Assembly: GCA_002731665.1 (NCBI GenBank)
Contig: PCCJ01000062.1
Span: forward strand, 1-17,872
Direction: 5' to 3'
Source of the DNA: Actinomycetota bacterium
GTDB taxonomy: Bacteria > Actinomycetota > Acidimicrobiia > Acidimicrobiales > Poriferisodaliceae
DNA length: 17,872 nucleotides
How positions within the stretch are numbered: position 1 is the first letter of the stretch; each line of letters opens with the position of its first letter. Made by a program: the position numbers and the translations under genes. The notes beneath the pieces were generated by a model that saw only the letters and a list, made by a program, of their open reading frames with translations, had not been told where the DNA came from and made no database searches. Shown here piece by piece: positions 1 through 7,692 of the stretch.

Positions 1-1
1 T

Positions 2-613
2 GTCCGCACTCGCTATCACAAATTGAGTACATTAACGATGCCCGACGCACTTGATCTACTGCGAGACATGCGGCTCGAAGCAAATCAAGTCGTGAACAGC
101 GCAGCGCCGAACGCAACCACGACCGAAAATATTCGCATCTACATGCGCTACATCGGGCAAGGCCACGAGATCCCAGTGGAAGTTGACCTCACTCAAATAT
201 CTTCAAGTTCACCAACCGCCGATTATGAGTTACGAGAACATTTAACTTCACTATTTCTTGCAAGCTACAGAAACCTATACGCCCGAGAAATACCAGGACT
301 AGAGATTGAGGCTCTCAACTGGCTGTTAACTATTCAGACAGTTGAACCGCCGCTCGAAGTGTCTCCCACGGTGCAAACCACTAAGGAGATCGCTGCAATG
401 AGGACTACTCCGGTGACTGACCCCCTAACTGGAGTGACTGAAAATTACATGCTATTAGAGCGAAAGTCCTTAGCGCCTGGCTCATTCGCTATCGGGCCTG
501 CCCTAGTCGTAGAAGCGCAGACCACTACTGTTGTTCCTCGCCACTTCAAGTGCTTTACTGTTGGCGCTGGACATTTAAAAATCACGAAAATGCAAGGTTG
601 GGATAGCATTTGA
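2..613 (+). CDS. hyuA: Hydantoinase A / acetone-carboxylase-like subunit, C-terminal part (5' end outside window)
   Basis: This is the last ~203 codons of a HyuA-type subunit. The reading frame is open to the first bases of the window, so the TTG at 23 is not a real start; the gene begins upstream (HyuA proteins are usually near 650-700 residues). The visible part matches the family's C-terminal region: an RIYMRYIGQGHEIPV segment (family pattern RxxMRYxGQGxE) and near the end GPALVVEAQTTTVVP, corresponding to the usual GPAIIEE-x-TTVVPP strand before a closing GxL motif. The ATPase-like N-terminal domain is not in the window. HyuA works with HyuB in ATP-dependent hydantoin/5-oxoproline opening or, in acetone and acetophenone carboxylases, in ketone carboxylation. 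The stop TGA overlaps the ATG of hyuB by one base, so the two are translationally coupled. Substrate cannot be read from this fragment. Confidence 0.85.
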   Translation, partial: VRTRYHKLSTLTMPDALDLLRDMRLEANQVVNSAAPNATTTENIRIYMRYIGQGHEIPVEVDLTQISSSSPTADYELREHLTSLFLASYRNLYAREIPGLEIEALNWLLTIQTVEPPLEVSPTVQTTKEIAAMRTTPVTDPLTGVTENYMLLERKSLAPGSFAIGPALVVEAQTTTVVPRHFKCFTVGAGHLKITKMQGWDSI

Positions 614-2235
614 TGCACAAACAGCCGGTTGGCCTTGAATCAGTTCGATACGACATAATGTGGAACCGTCTAATAGCGGTGGTTCAAGAGCAAGCAACAA
701 CACTAGTTCGTTCGGCGTTTTCGACTTCCACTCGCGAAGCCGGAGACCTTTCTGCTGGCCTCTTTGACATAGAGGGGCAAATGCTTGCTCAATCCGTAAC
801 GGGAACGCCAGGCCATGTAAATTCTATGGCCAGTTCCGTCAAACATTTCCTCGAGGCGTTTCCAGCTAGAGAGATGAAACCTGGGGATGTCTATTTAACT
901 AATGATCCCTGGAAGGGCACAGGTCACTTATTCGACATAGTCGTGGTCACACCAGTGTTCATGAAAGACCGAATTATTGCCCTTTTTGCCTGCACGAGCC
1001 ATGTGGTTGATATTGGAGGTGTTGGGTTTAGCACAACGTCAAAAGAGATCTACCACGAGGGTCTCTTTCTACCACTAATGAAGTTTGGCTCGAATGGAGA
1101 GTTCGATCCGAACGTTGTATCGATAATCGAAGCTAACGTCCGAGACAAAATTCAAGTAATGGGAGACATATACTCTCTTGCTGGGTGCAACGAGCTAGGA
1201 GCTAGCCGCCTAGTTAGCATGATGCTCGAATATGAGCTTGAAGACTTAGACGCTCTAGGCCAACACATTATTAACTCGTCGCGAAACGCTATGCTAAATG
1301 CAATAAGCGATGTGCCTAATGGACAATGGGTCTCCACCATGAGAGTCGATGGCGTCGATAGCCCACTCGATATTCATACATCTCTGATTGTCACCGACCA
1401 AGAAATAAAGGTTGACTTCGCTGGCACCAGCTCCGTTCAGCCCTACGGGATCAATGTGCCTATGTCCTACACCGATGCATACACCTCTTTCGGTGTTCGA
1501 TGCATTGTTGGTCCCCAAATCCCAAACAATGCGGGATCCCTTGGCGTTATAAACGTAACTGCCCCAGAAAATTGTATTTTAAATGCACCTCACCCAGCTG
1601 CCGTTAACGTGAGGCACGTAATGGGACAGCTTCTGCCAGATGCTGTTTACGGCTGCCTGTCTCAAGTATTACCGAATCAAGTACCGGCTGAAGGTACTTC
1701 TTCACTCTGGAACTTAATGGCTAAGGGAGACTGGGACGATCAATATACTAACCACTCTTTTATGATGATGAGTTTCAATTCAGGTGGTGCTGGAGCGCGC
1801 CCTGGACAAGATGGTCTCTCGGCTACAGCATTTCCCAGTGGCGTTCGAAACATGCCGGTGGAAATTAACGAAGTAATATCGCCGTTAATTTTTTGGAAAA
1901 AGGAGTTCCGAGAAGATTCTGGCGGTGCGGGAAAATACAGAGGCGGTTTGGGTCAAACTATTATTCTGTCGAATTCACAAAAGAAAGAGTTTGTTTTTAG
2001 CGCAACATACGAAAGGGTTATTTACCCAGCTCGAGGCCGCCAAGGAGGAGAGCCCGGAAAGACCGGAAGACTTACCCTCGATGACGGGACGGCTGTTGTG
2101 GCTAAAGGAGATACGGTAATACCAGCGGGAAGAAAATTGGTAATCGAATTTCCCGGAGGCGGTGGTTTAGGAGATCCGAACGAACGAGACCCAGAGGCAA
2201 AAGCACGCGATAGAGAACTCGGGTACATTAAGTAG
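613..2235 (+). CDS. hyuB: Hydantoinase B / oxoprolinase / ketone-carboxylase-like subunit
   Basis: A full-length HyuB-family protein of 540 residues, close to the usual 520-600. Start is taken at ATG 613, which shares its A with the hyuA stop; a TTG three bases earlier is less likely. Family signatures: STREAGDLSAGLFD near residues 38-52 (usual ER-x-D-x-S-x-x-LFD; here the Glu-Arg is changed to Arg-Glu), LTNDPWKGTGHLFD near 95-108 (usual NDPyxGGtHxxD), GGAGARPGQDG around 390, and DSGGAGKYRGGLGQ around 435-448. The product pairs with HyuA to hydrolyse or carboxylate a carbonyl compound with ATP. No third small subunit (as in acetone carboxylase AcxC) is seen downstream; two CoA-transferase genes follow instead, after 14 nt. 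Cytoplasmic. Family membership is sure; whether it is a lactamase or a carboxylase is not. Confidence 0.9.
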   Translation: MHKQPVGLESVRYDIMWNRLIAVVQEQATTLVRSAFSTSTREAGDLSAGLFDIEGQMLAQSVTGTPGHVNSMASSVKHFLEAFPAREMKPGDVYLTNDPWKGTGHLFDIVVVTPVFMKDRIIALFACTSHVVDIGGVGFSTTSKEIYHEGLFLPLMKFGSNGEFDPNVVSIIEANVRDKIQVMGDIYSLAGCNELGASRLVSMMLEYELEDLDALGQHIINSSRNAMLNAISDVPNGQWVSTMRVDGVDSPLDIHTSLIVTDQEIKVDFAGTSSVQPYGINVPMSYTDAYTSFGVRCIVGPQIPNNAGSLGVINVTAPENCILNAPHPAAVNVRHVMGQLLPDAVYGCLSQVLPNQVPAEGTSSLWNLMAKGDWDDQYTNHSFMMMSFNSGGAGARPGQDGLSATAFPSGVRNMPVEINEVISPLIFWKKEFREDSGGAGKYRGGLGQTIILSNSQKKEFVFSATYERVIYPARGRQGGEPGKTGRLTLDDGTAVVAKGDTVIPAGRKLVIEFPGGGGLGDPNERDPEAKARDRELGYIK

Positions 2236-2249
2236 CGGGGATAATTAAA

Positions 2250-3593
2250 TTGGAAAACAGCGCTGATGTATTGAGTCCACTTGCTGGCCTAAAAGTTTTT
2301 GAACTCGGGATCGCTATAGCTGCGCCCAACTGCGGACAAAAGCTGGCCTCTTATGGCGCGGATGTTTTTAAATTAGAGTCACTGGGGAACCTTGATGTCG
2401 TTCGACTATTGGGTTCTGCTTGGGCGAAGGACGATCCAGAGTTGTCCCAAATTCTCTCGGACACGAGTCCGTATGTCCCGGAAATGAATGCCGGAAAATA
2501 TAGTGTCGGGATCGACCTCAAAAATGAAAAGGGGCTTAAAATAGCTCTCAGGTTACTGGCCCACTGCGATGTGTTTCTTTCAAACGTCAGTGCCGCTGCC
2601 GTGGTTCGGTTAGGACTTGATTATGAAGCCGTTAAGCAAATTAATCCCAACATTATTTACACACAATTGCCTGGTTTCGGAAGTGATCCTGAGCTCCCGT
2701 ACTACCGCAGTTTGGCTTGGGGGCCGAACCAATCACCCTTAGTTGGACTAGATAGTCTGACTGGCTTTGCCGAAGACCCACCTGCTGGAGTCGCAACTAC
2801 CGCACCGCCCGATTATATGTCATCGCTACACGCACTGGTCGCTACTTTAGCTGGCCTTGAGCATAGAGATACAACTGGCAAGGGCGTACATGTCGACCTG
2901 AGCCAGTTCGAAGCTACTGTCAGTCTTTTGGGACCGTTTCTGCTTGATCTTGAGGTTAACGAACATGAACAGGACCGCATCGGCAATGCCTCTATATGGG
3001 GCGCTCCGCAGGGTGTCTACCCTAGTTGTGAACCAGAAAGATGGATCGCCATAACTGCAGATGACGCAGACTCATGGAAAATACTGAAAGAGCTTGCGTC
3101 GCCATGGCTCGACAGCGACCTCTTCCATACTGAACGGGATCGCCTTGAGAATGCTCAGGTGCTTGATCAGACTTTATCTGACTGGACATCAAGTTTTAGC
3201 TCGGATGATCTCACAGTACGGCTACAAGTTGCTGGCGTGGCGGCTCATATTGTTGCTACGAACGAGGACATATTGAATGATGGCCATGTAATCGATCGCG
3301 GCTTCTATAAAATGGCGCCCTCAACTCGGCTCGGTCGGGATCTATTCAGCGGAAGTGCTATAAGACTGAGCGATGCTCCAAGTAGGTTCCGAAATGCGGC
3401 TCCTGCTCTTGGTGAAGACACACGTGAGGTACTCGATAAATTTATCGGCATGGAACGAGAAGAGTTCGAAGAGCTCCTAGCCGCTGGCATCATATTTGAA
3501 ATGACTGAACCTGAATCAACGCACAAACGACCTTGGGATGACTGGATCCACATCCTGATACCAGGGTTCGAAGATGCGCGGGATCTTCGATGA
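2250..3593 (+). CDS. Family III CoA-transferase (CaiB/BaiF), subunit with catalytic Asp
   Basis: A 447-residue CoA-transferase of the formyl-CoA transferase/CaiB type. Start is TTG 2250, with a GGGG tract about ten bases upstream; no better start lies nearby. The N-terminal LAGLKVFELG...YGADVFKLES (residues 11-44) matches the family's G-x-x-V-l-D...LaDxGAdVIKvE nucleotide-fold opening. The segment PPDYMSSLHALVATLAGLE (about 186-204) followed by TTGKGVHVDLSQFEA (208-222) fits the conserved stretch whose Asp forms the acyl/aspartyl-anhydride intermediate; that Asp is D188. Family III enzymes move CoA between carboxylic acids. The gene lies 14 nt after hyuB and overlaps the next CoA-transferase by ATGA, so the two probably form one heteromeric enzyme. 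The C-terminal tail ends in a Trp-rich DDWIHILIPGFED segment that I do not recognise. Donor and acceptor acids are unknown. Confidence 0.9.
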   Translation: MENSADVLSPLAGLKVFELGIAIAAPNCGQKLASYGADVFKLESLGNLDVVRLLGSAWAKDDPELSQILSDTSPYVPEMNAGKYSVGIDLKNEKGLKIALRLLAHCDVFLSNVSAAAVVRLGLDYEAVKQINPNIIYTQLPGFGSDPELPYYRSLAWGPNQSPLVGLDSLTGFAEDPPAGVATTAPPDYMSSLHALVATLAGLEHRDTTGKGVHVDLSQFEATVSLLGPFLLDLEVNEHEQDRIGNASIWGAPQGVYPSCEPERWIAITADDADSWKILKELASPWLDSDLFHTERDRLENAQVLDQTLSDWTSSFSSDDLTVRLQVAGVAAHIVATNEDILNDGHVIDRGFYKMAPSTRLGRDLFSGSAIRLSDAPSRFRNAAPALGEDTREVLDKFIGMEREEFEELLAAGIIFEMTEPESTHKRPWDDWIHILIPGFEDARDLR

Positions 3594-4720
3594 CGCAACC
3601 ATATTCTGGCTTGAGAATTTTAGATCTTACCGGAATAGCTGGAGCATACGGCACTCGCTTATTTGCTTCACTTGGAGGGGAAGTTATCAAATTGGAGCCC
3701 ACTGGTGGTTCACCTGTCAGGCGGCTAGGACCGTTTCTCGAAAACGCATCGGATAATGAACGAAGCCTTTGGTGGGCCTACTTGGCGATGGGAACCAAGA
3801 GCGTCGTTATAGATCCAATCAGCCAAAGAGATTCGCTTCAAACCTTGATTGAATCGTGCGATGTCATCTTCGACGACCAACTACCTGAGTCGAGTAAACT
3901 TGCCGAATTTAGTATTTCTCCAAACACGATTCGAGTCTCACTTACGCCATTCGGTCTAAGTGGCTCAAAGAGGGCATGGAAGTCTTCTAACTTGGTAGCG
4001 TGGGCGGCATCAGGCGTTCTGTACACAACAGGATTCCTTAACCGGCCACCTGTAGCGCCGGGTGGGCCGGCCCAACTCATTCTTCACGCCACTGCCTTGA
4101 ACGCAATGGCTGGCGCTCAAATAGCCCTTCGTATGAGAAAGCAAACTGGATTCGGGCAAACCGTTGACATATCCATGCAAGAAGTTGGATTATCTCTAGC
4201 GCCGGAAACAGGCGTGCCTATGATGCTCGACGATCGAGTACATCGAGCACGCACAGGAAACCGGCGAGACCTCGGACGGCCCTTTGGTCTGTACCCCTGC
4301 TCAGATGGCTATGTCTCTATTGTGGTTCTCATGCCAGTGCACTGGGAAGCTATGGCAAATTGGATCCATGAAGAAACAGATAACGACACGATCCTTGAAG
4401 ATGTCTTTCGTGACCCCTCAGTCAGGACCGAAACAAAAGACTTACTTGATACCTGGACTGAAGAATTGACTACGAGCAAAAGTCGGTTAGAACTATTCGA
4501 AGAGGGACAACGACGTGGGATCCCCATCACACCAGTAAATACGATCAGCGCCCTAGCCAATGATCGTCACCTTGCGGCAAGCGGGTACTGGGAAACTGTT
4601 GAGTTACCAACAGGAGAATCAGCAAGAATACCAGGGGCGCCATTTCGGACCAATCAGAACTGGTGGAGAACTGCACGGGCACCATTTCTAGGAGAGCACA
4701 CTGATGAATTCATCCCTTAG
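3590..4720 (+). CDS. Family III CoA-transferase (CaiB/BaiF), second subunit lacking the catalytic Asp
   Basis: A 376-residue CaiB/BaiF-family protein starting at ATG 3590, which overlaps the upstream stop in an ATGA quartet (translational coupling). The fold signatures are present: YSGLRILDLTGIAGAYGTRL...GGEVIKLEP at residues 5-37, LTPFG at 118-122, and QTGFGQTVDISMQEV at 185-199. Aligned by the TGxGxxVD motif to its upstream partner, the catalytic Asp position is Leu165 here, and there is no Asp or Glu at all between Glu106 and Asp193. It is therefore likely a non-catalytic subunit of a heteromer whose chemistry is done by the 2250-3593 product. Two-subunit family III enzymes are known, such as benzylsuccinate CoA-transferase BbsEF. 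The gene closes the operon and ends 3 nt from the convergent VOC gene. Confidence 0.88.
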   Translation: MTQPYSGLRILDLTGIAGAYGTRLFASLGGEVIKLEPTGGSPVRRLGPFLENASDNERSLWWAYLAMGTKSVVIDPISQRDSLQTLIESCDVIFDDQLPESSKLAEFSISPNTIRVSLTPFGLSGSKRAWKSSNLVAWAASGVLYTTGFLNRPPVAPGGPAQLILHATALNAMAGAQIALRMRKQTGFGQTVDISMQEVGLSLAPETGVPMMLDDRVHRARTGNRRDLGRPFGLYPCSDGYVSIVVLMPVHWEAMANWIHEETDNDTILEDVFRDPSVRTETKDLLDTWTEELTTSKSRLELFEEGQRRGIPITPVNTISALANDRHLAASGYWETVELPTGESARIPGAPFRTNQNWWRTARAPFLGEHTDEFIP

Positions 4721-4723
4721 CCC

Positions 4724-5536
4724 TTAGTTGGCTTTCAATCTTAACTTTAAACCACTTATTACAAAGTGATCGTGCCCAGTTTCACAACCGTGTAGAGCAG
4801 CAACCTTGAGTACATTTTCGGGATCCTTGACCGCGAGGTCTATAGTGCTTAAGCCTTCGGGGCGACCATCGGTCGGTTTGACGAAACGGATCGTCACACC
4901 GGCACTGACTGTCAACGACCACTCGTCCCCATCACATCGTTTCGGAACACTAAGAAGTTGACTCCACAAATCGCTGAGCGAACGCGGGTCTGGTGTTTGT
5001 ATTTCGGCTCCGCTGATACCTGAAACTATGTCCGTGTTTCGATGCTCTCGCCAATTTCGCTCAACTGGCCACCAATCACCATCATCATTTTCTTCATTGA
5101 TGCACCATCGAAACTCAGTGATACAGCCAGGAAAATCCTTAGGATGCAGGTGTACAGCTTCGCTTTCTAACCCTGTAATACTTTCTCCTGCAATCTCCCG
5201 AATGCCTAACGAGGTCAAACGGTGTCGGTAGTCACTAAAGTCGCGTTTAGGTACTTGAAAGAGCAACATATACCCACCTGGGCCGCTACGCCGTTCAATA
5301 TAGCGACCGGCTGACGTATCACTCTTGTCATCTTTCGGCGCCACGAGCTCAAGGAACTGATTGCCAATGGGCATAACGAAATTTCGTAACCCGAAAATGC
5401 TCACACCTGCCTCAATCCCTGGCCTATTACCTGGGTCTCGATAAGCTACAGACAGCCCTAAGATATCTTTTAAGAGTTGTTCGGTTTTTTCGTACTCGTT
5501 ACCCACAAGCGCCACTTGGCGAAGCCTGATCGACAT
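4724..5536 (-). CDS. Two-domain VOC (glyoxalase/bleomycin-resistance) family protein
   Basis: A 270-residue protein with the vicinal-oxygen-chelate layout, most like glyoxalase_3-type proteins: a first module of about 130 residues (QVALVG near 7-12; LLKDILGLSV near 21-30; FLELVAP near 61-67) and a second, more degenerate module after about residue 165 (SGAEIQTPDP..., LSDLWSQLL..., LSTIDLAVKD). The usual first metal ligand His is Gln7, while the end-of-strand Glu is kept (Glu63), so metal binding may be unusual. Start ATG 5536 has a good AAGGAAG site (complement of 5541-5547). It is the last gene of a minus-strand group, 32 nt after the luciferase-like oxidoreductase. VOC proteins act as isomerases, lyases, dioxygenases or binding proteins, so no reaction is assigned. 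Cytoplasmic. Confidence 0.75.
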   Translation of the reverse strand: MSIRLRQVALVGNEYEKTEQLLKDILGLSVAYRDPGNRPGIEAGVSIFGLRNFVMPIGNQFLELVAPKDDKSDTSAGRYIERRSGPGGYMLLFQVPKRDFSDYRHRLTSLGIREIAGESITGLESEAVHLHPKDFPGCITEFRWCINEENDDGDWWPVERNWREHRNTDIVSGISGAEIQTPDPRSLSDLWSQLLSVPKRCDGDEWSLTVSAGVTIRFVKPTDGRPEGLSTIDLAVKDPENVLKVAALHGCETGHDHFVISGLKLRLKAN

Positions 5537-5568
5537 TTTACTTCCTTGTCCGAAACTGTATCCATAGG

Positions 5569-6495
5569 TTAACTAGTGATTTCGTTATAGCTCTTTCTCA
5601 AAGGATCCATCACTTCTTCAATGAAACGCAGCGCGTCATCTGCGTGATCGGGATTTCCAAAATCGAGAACGAAATGATCAACTCCCTCTGTGACTAGCGT
5701 ATTTAAAAACTCGAGGAACTCCTGCGAATCAGTATCGTCCGCAGGTAACGCTCGTTCAATTGTTAAGCAGAATTCAACATCAGACCTACGCCGGTCCCAT
5801 TTTTCAATGTTTTCTAAAACTATGTCACGTTTTCTTCTATAACTTTCTAGCTTTCCTCGCCAAGTAGTATTCCAACCATCGCCTAGCTTTGCAGCCAGTG
5901 GTAGCCCAATTTTTTCCCCTGCAGCACCGATACAAACCTTGGGAGGAACATCTGGCAAAGGTGGCGCTGATGCATGGTCGATTCTAAAGTAATTGCCTTC
6001 GTAGCTAGGGTCTAAGTTTGACCACATTAGCCGGCAAATTTCGACCACTTCCTCTAACTGCTTGAATCTAATCGATGGCTTCGGGAACTCATACCCGTAC
6101 GCAAGGTACTCTTCTTCACGCCAACCAGCACCAATCCCTAAAGTAAAGCGATTACCACTTAAGACCTGCAACGTAGAAGCCATTTTCGCCGTTAAGGCAG
6201 GCGGTCGGTAACCATGACCTAAGACGTGGTGACACAAATCAAGATTCGGGAACTTAGCTGCAACCCAAGTGAGGGTAGTCCAGGCCTCCAAGAACGGATC
6301 AGAGGGAGCATCAAATCCGTAAAAATGGTCAGCAATCCAAACGCTGTCAAAATGAGGGGCTACTTCAGGAAGAATCAACTCGCACTGCTTAATGACTATT
6401 GGTTGAAAGTCACTCCATTGATTACCAATGACTGGTGAGAGCCATCCAAATTTAACCATGTCGCTGCTGTTCTTTCGTTTCGAAGCTTTTTGCAT
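5569..6495 (-). CDS. Luciferase-like (LLM class) flavin/F420-dependent oxidoreductase
   Basis: A 308-residue TIM-barrel protein of the bacterial luciferase superfamily, in the branch usually annotated as F420-dependent. Signatures: FDSVWIADHF near residues 49-58, FTLGIGAGWREEEYLAYG (the G-x-G-x-GW-x-x-E motif) around 136-153, RFKQLEEVVEICRLMW just after it, and CIGAAGEKIGLPLAAKLGDGWN, the typical phosphate-binding GG-like turn followed by AxxGDGW. The family oxidises or reduces small alcohols, aldehydes or imines with F420, or oxygenates with FMNH2. The start is uncertain: ATG 6495 gives the length stated, but ATG 6459 (giving MVKFGWLSP...) matches the usual N-terminus better, and neither has a strong ribosome site. 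Lies between the aminotransferase and the VOC gene in the same orientation. Confidence 0.85.
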   Translation of the reverse strand: MQKASKRKNSSDMVKFGWLSPVIGNQWSDFQPIVIKQCELILPEVAPHFDSVWIADHFYGFDAPSDPFLEAWTTLTWVAAKFPNLDLCHHVLGHGYRPPALTAKMASTLQVLSGNRFTLGIGAGWREEEYLAYGYEFPKPSIRFKQLEEVVEICRLMWSNLDPSYEGNYFRIDHASAPPLPDVPPKVCIGAAGEKIGLPLAAKLGDGWNTTWRGKLESYRRKRDIVLENIEKWDRRRSDVEFCLTIERALPADDTDSQEFLEFLNTLVTEGVDHFVLDFGNPDHADDALRFIEEVMDPLRKSYNEITS

Positions 6496-6553
6496 TTAAT
6501 ATCGTAAGGATTTCATAACCCTATTTTGAAACAAAGTTAACCTGCCTCTTACT

Positions 6554-7579
6554 TCACCCAGCAACTTTTGTCAGCCACTGATGGCCATCATCAGCTTTTC
6601 CGTTTTGAATTTGAACCAAGGCATCACGGAGCTTCATAGTGTTAACTCCCGGCAAGCCATCACCAAACTGGATCGATTCGCCTTCCGCTAGAATTGTGCC
6701 CACCGGAGAAATAACTGCTGCAGTGCCAGCTAAGAAAGCCTCCCCTCTAAGCGCCCATTCTTGCAACTCAGCCGCCTGAATCGAACGCTCCTCAACCACA
6801 TAACCTAAATCTGACGCCAACTCGATTATCGAAGCCCTGGTCACGCCATGCAAAAACGAACTGTCCAGAGAACGGGTAACTAATCTGTCGCCGTCGAGAA
6901 CAAAAAAATTTGCGGCTCCTGTCTCGCTGATGCCGCCGTCTGTCGCAAATAACAGCTGGTCAATGCCCGGTGTAGCAGCCATGGCATCGAGGGTCGGCCC
7001 TAACGCCATAGCATAATTGGCTCCGGCTTTTACCATTCCGAATTGCGGAGTGGTCCGAGGAATGTTTTCCTCTAAAAGTAGAGTGAGAGGCCTAACTCCA
7101 CCTTTGAAATAGTCACCCACCGGACAATTCACGATAAATAGCAAGGCTGAAGAACTCGGTGTCGCTGCCGCACCGATATTAGGCTCCGTCCCCACGAGCG
7201 CCGGCCGGATGTACAACGAACCCGGCGGCTCTGGTACCTCTCTGGAATTCGCTTCAACCGTATCAATTATCATTGTTCTCAATAAATCAAAATCAGGTAC
7301 AGGCAGTCGCATGCTGGTAGAGCTTCTCTGCATGCGCCTGACATGGTCATCAAGGCGAAAAATTGCCAATGTTCCGTCTGCCTGTCGATGAGCTTTCATG
7401 CCTTCGAAGAGGGCACTCCCGTAGTGCAAAACATGCGCTGCTGGGCTAAATGCTATGTCGCCATAAGGCTCCACTTCCCCACCATAGACGTACCCATTCT
7501 CGCTACTTCGAGCGGTGCTCATATACTGGCAAAATACTGTGCCGAATGGTGATGCTGTCGGATCTGAAGTTGGATTCAC
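6554..7579 (-). CDS. ilvE: Branched-chain amino-acid aminotransferase (fold-type IV PLP enzyme)
   Basis: A 341-residue class IV aminotransferase closest to the longer BCAT type. Landmarks in order: FGTVFCQYM (12-20), HYGSALFEGMKAHR (52-65), the PLP lysine in GMVKAGANYA (Lys184), ETGAANFF with Glu219 (PLP ring N contact), and AGTAAVISPVG (285-294). The start is GTG at 7579, preceded by GGGAG (complement of 7585-7589) at good spacing; the long N-terminus agrees with the family, so the internal Met20 is not the start. The enzyme interconverts Leu/Ile/Val and their 2-oxo acids with 2-oxoglutarate/glutamate in the cytoplasm. It heads the minus-strand group with the luciferase-like and VOC genes, 113 nt from the divergent beta-oxidation gene. 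It could serve branched-chain catabolism or a related D-amino acid/ADC lyase-like role, but BCAT is the best reading. Confidence 0.85.
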   Translation of the reverse strand: MNPTSDPTASPFGTVFCQYMSTARSSENGYVYGGEVEPYGDIAFSPAAHVLHYGSALFEGMKAHRQADGTLAIFRLDDHVRRMQRSSTSMRLPVPDFDLLRTMIIDTVEANSREVPEPPGSLYIRPALVGTEPNIGAAATPSSSALLFIVNCPVGDYFKGGVRPLTLLLEENIPRTTPQFGMVKAGANYAMALGPTLDAMAATPGIDQLLFATDGGISETGAANFFVLDGDRLVTRSLDSSFLHGVTRASIIELASDLGYVVEERSIQAAELQEWALRGEAFLAGTAAVISPVGTILAEGESIQFGDGLPGVNTMKLRDALVQIQNGKADDGHQWLTKVAG

Positions 7580-7692
7580 GGATACTCCCTTTCGCTAGCA
7601 AACTCTAGCCTGAACTATAAAAGTTGATTGGCTACTGGACCAAACTCTGCGTAGAAACTGACATATTCCAATATCCCATCTAGATTTAGCAG

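Noticed and set aside
23..613. TTG at 23 as the start of a complete 196-residue protein
   Set aside because: The frame is open back to base 2 and the sequence is the C-terminal end of a much longer HyuA family protein, so this is a truncation by the window edge.
7663..7674. ATATT-CC-AATAT palindrome between the divergent aminotransferase and beta-oxidation genes
   Set aside because: It is short and AT-only in its arms, so expected by chance; no second copy was seen.
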